Part shown: piece by piece, positions 63,788 to 64,000 of the stretch
Numbering within the stretch: position 1 is the stretch's first letter
Layout of the letters: each line of letters starts with the position of its first letter
Assembly: GCF_002869965.1 (NCBI RefSeq)
Contig: NZ_PEBS01000008.1
Location: forward strand, 1-64,000
DNA from: Janthinobacterium sp. ROICE36
GTDB lineage: Bacteria; Pseudomonadota; Gammaproteobacteria; Burkholderiales; Burkholderiaceae_D
DNA: 64,000 nucleotides
Direction: 5' to 3'
Notes under the pieces: model-generated
Told to the model about the DNA's origin: nothing
The model's database searches: none
What the model saw: the letters and a program-made list of their open reading frames with translations, nothing else
Translations under genes and position numbers: made by a program

Positions 63788-64000
63788 TCAGGCGGCGTGC
63801 AGGTCCGCCTCGCGCAGTTGCCAGGACAGCTGCAAGATGGCCGCCTGTTTCCCGTCGAGCCCCAGTGCCGCGCTGGCGGCATTGGCGGCCGCCACGGCGG
63901 CGCTTTCGGACGAGGCATCGATCAGGAAGATCGGATCGAGCACGCGCCCCTCCTTCTGTTCCGCCGGCAGGGGGCTGGACAGCTTCGCGTCGGGCGTCAG
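63788..64000 (-). CDS. C-terminal end of an unidentified gene cut by the window edge
   Basis: Reading from the edge gives 70 residues: LTPDAKLSSPLPAEQKEGRV, then DPIFLIDASSESAAVAAANA, ending QLREADLHAA before TGA at 63788. Codon use matches the neighbours. I do not recognise the family. It lies 108 bases before the MFS gene on the same strand and is probably the upstream gene of the same operon. Confidence 0.6.
   Translation of the reverse strand: MTPDAKLSSPLPAEQKEGRVLDPIFLIDASSESAAVAAANAASAALGLDGKQAAILQLSWQLREADLHAA

Noticed and set aside
63706..63918. A 70-codon minus-strand ORF at the right edge
   Set aside because: It runs in a different frame from the open reading from the window edge to 63788, and is Pro/Arg-rich with no motif.

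Overview
The window is high-GC bacterial chromosome, gene dense, on both strands. Protein content (GlnA/NtrBC, AsmA, PqiABC, intracellular PHB depolymerase with a PHA granule protein, ProVWX, a protealysin-type protease with its inhibitor, catBC/pcaD, arsRCH) and the gene style fit a betaproteobacterium of the Oxalobacteraceae, most like Janthinobacterium/Massilia/Duganella. That assignment is an inference from recognised families, not a database result.

Layout. 1-570: remnants of two insertion sequences (cut-off IS630-type gene, frameshifted IS5-type gene). 714-8.2 kb: FAD dehydrogenase, large TonB-dependent receptor, GAF sensor kinase, CorA. 8.3-13.3 kb: nitrogen-control block ntrC-ntrB-DUF4124 and glnA, with a sigma-54 promoter and tandem NtrC-like sites upstream of glnA. 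13.4-20 kb: rhodanese, HigBA-like toxin-antitoxin pair, orphan TAXI binding protein, GST, divergent class A-like penicillin-binding protein. 20.2-24.7 kb: tightly overlapping five-gene run (YVTN repeat protein, polysaccharide deacetylase, fatty acid hydroxylase, EI24, CinA/MoaB-like). 24.9-34.3 kb: FKBP, acyl-CoA-binding protein, ProVWX, PHA granule protein, M4-like metalloprotease plus emfourin-type inhibitor, FdxA, PHB depolymerase. 34.7-42 kb: periplasmic binding protein, rsxB-nth, proB, a small membrane protein, obgE-rpmA-rplU, ispB. 42-46 kb: arsR-arsC-arsH, AsmA protein, a mismatched tRNA-Pro. 46-52.6 kb: GntP permease and a catechol-branch operon (catB-catC-pcaD-symporter) under divergent catR. 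52.6-60.2 kb: DUF2946-TonB receptor-PepSY module, probably for copper or another metal, and pqiABC. 60.3-64 kb: amidase, DUF2848 protein, MHS-family transporter and the C-terminus of an unidentified gene.

The best regulatory signals are the glnA sigma-54/NtrC region, two CatM/BenM-type ATAC-N7-GTAT sites between catB and catR, the ArsR-type inverted repeat at the arsR start, and the palindrome lying between the promoter boxes of the toxin-antitoxin operon. No phage, CRISPR array, rRNA operon or large genomic island was seen. The least ordinary items are the protease/emfourin pair with unusual zinc-ligand spacing, the overlapping envelope operon, the orphan arsRCH cluster without an efflux pump and the degenerate tRNA-Pro.
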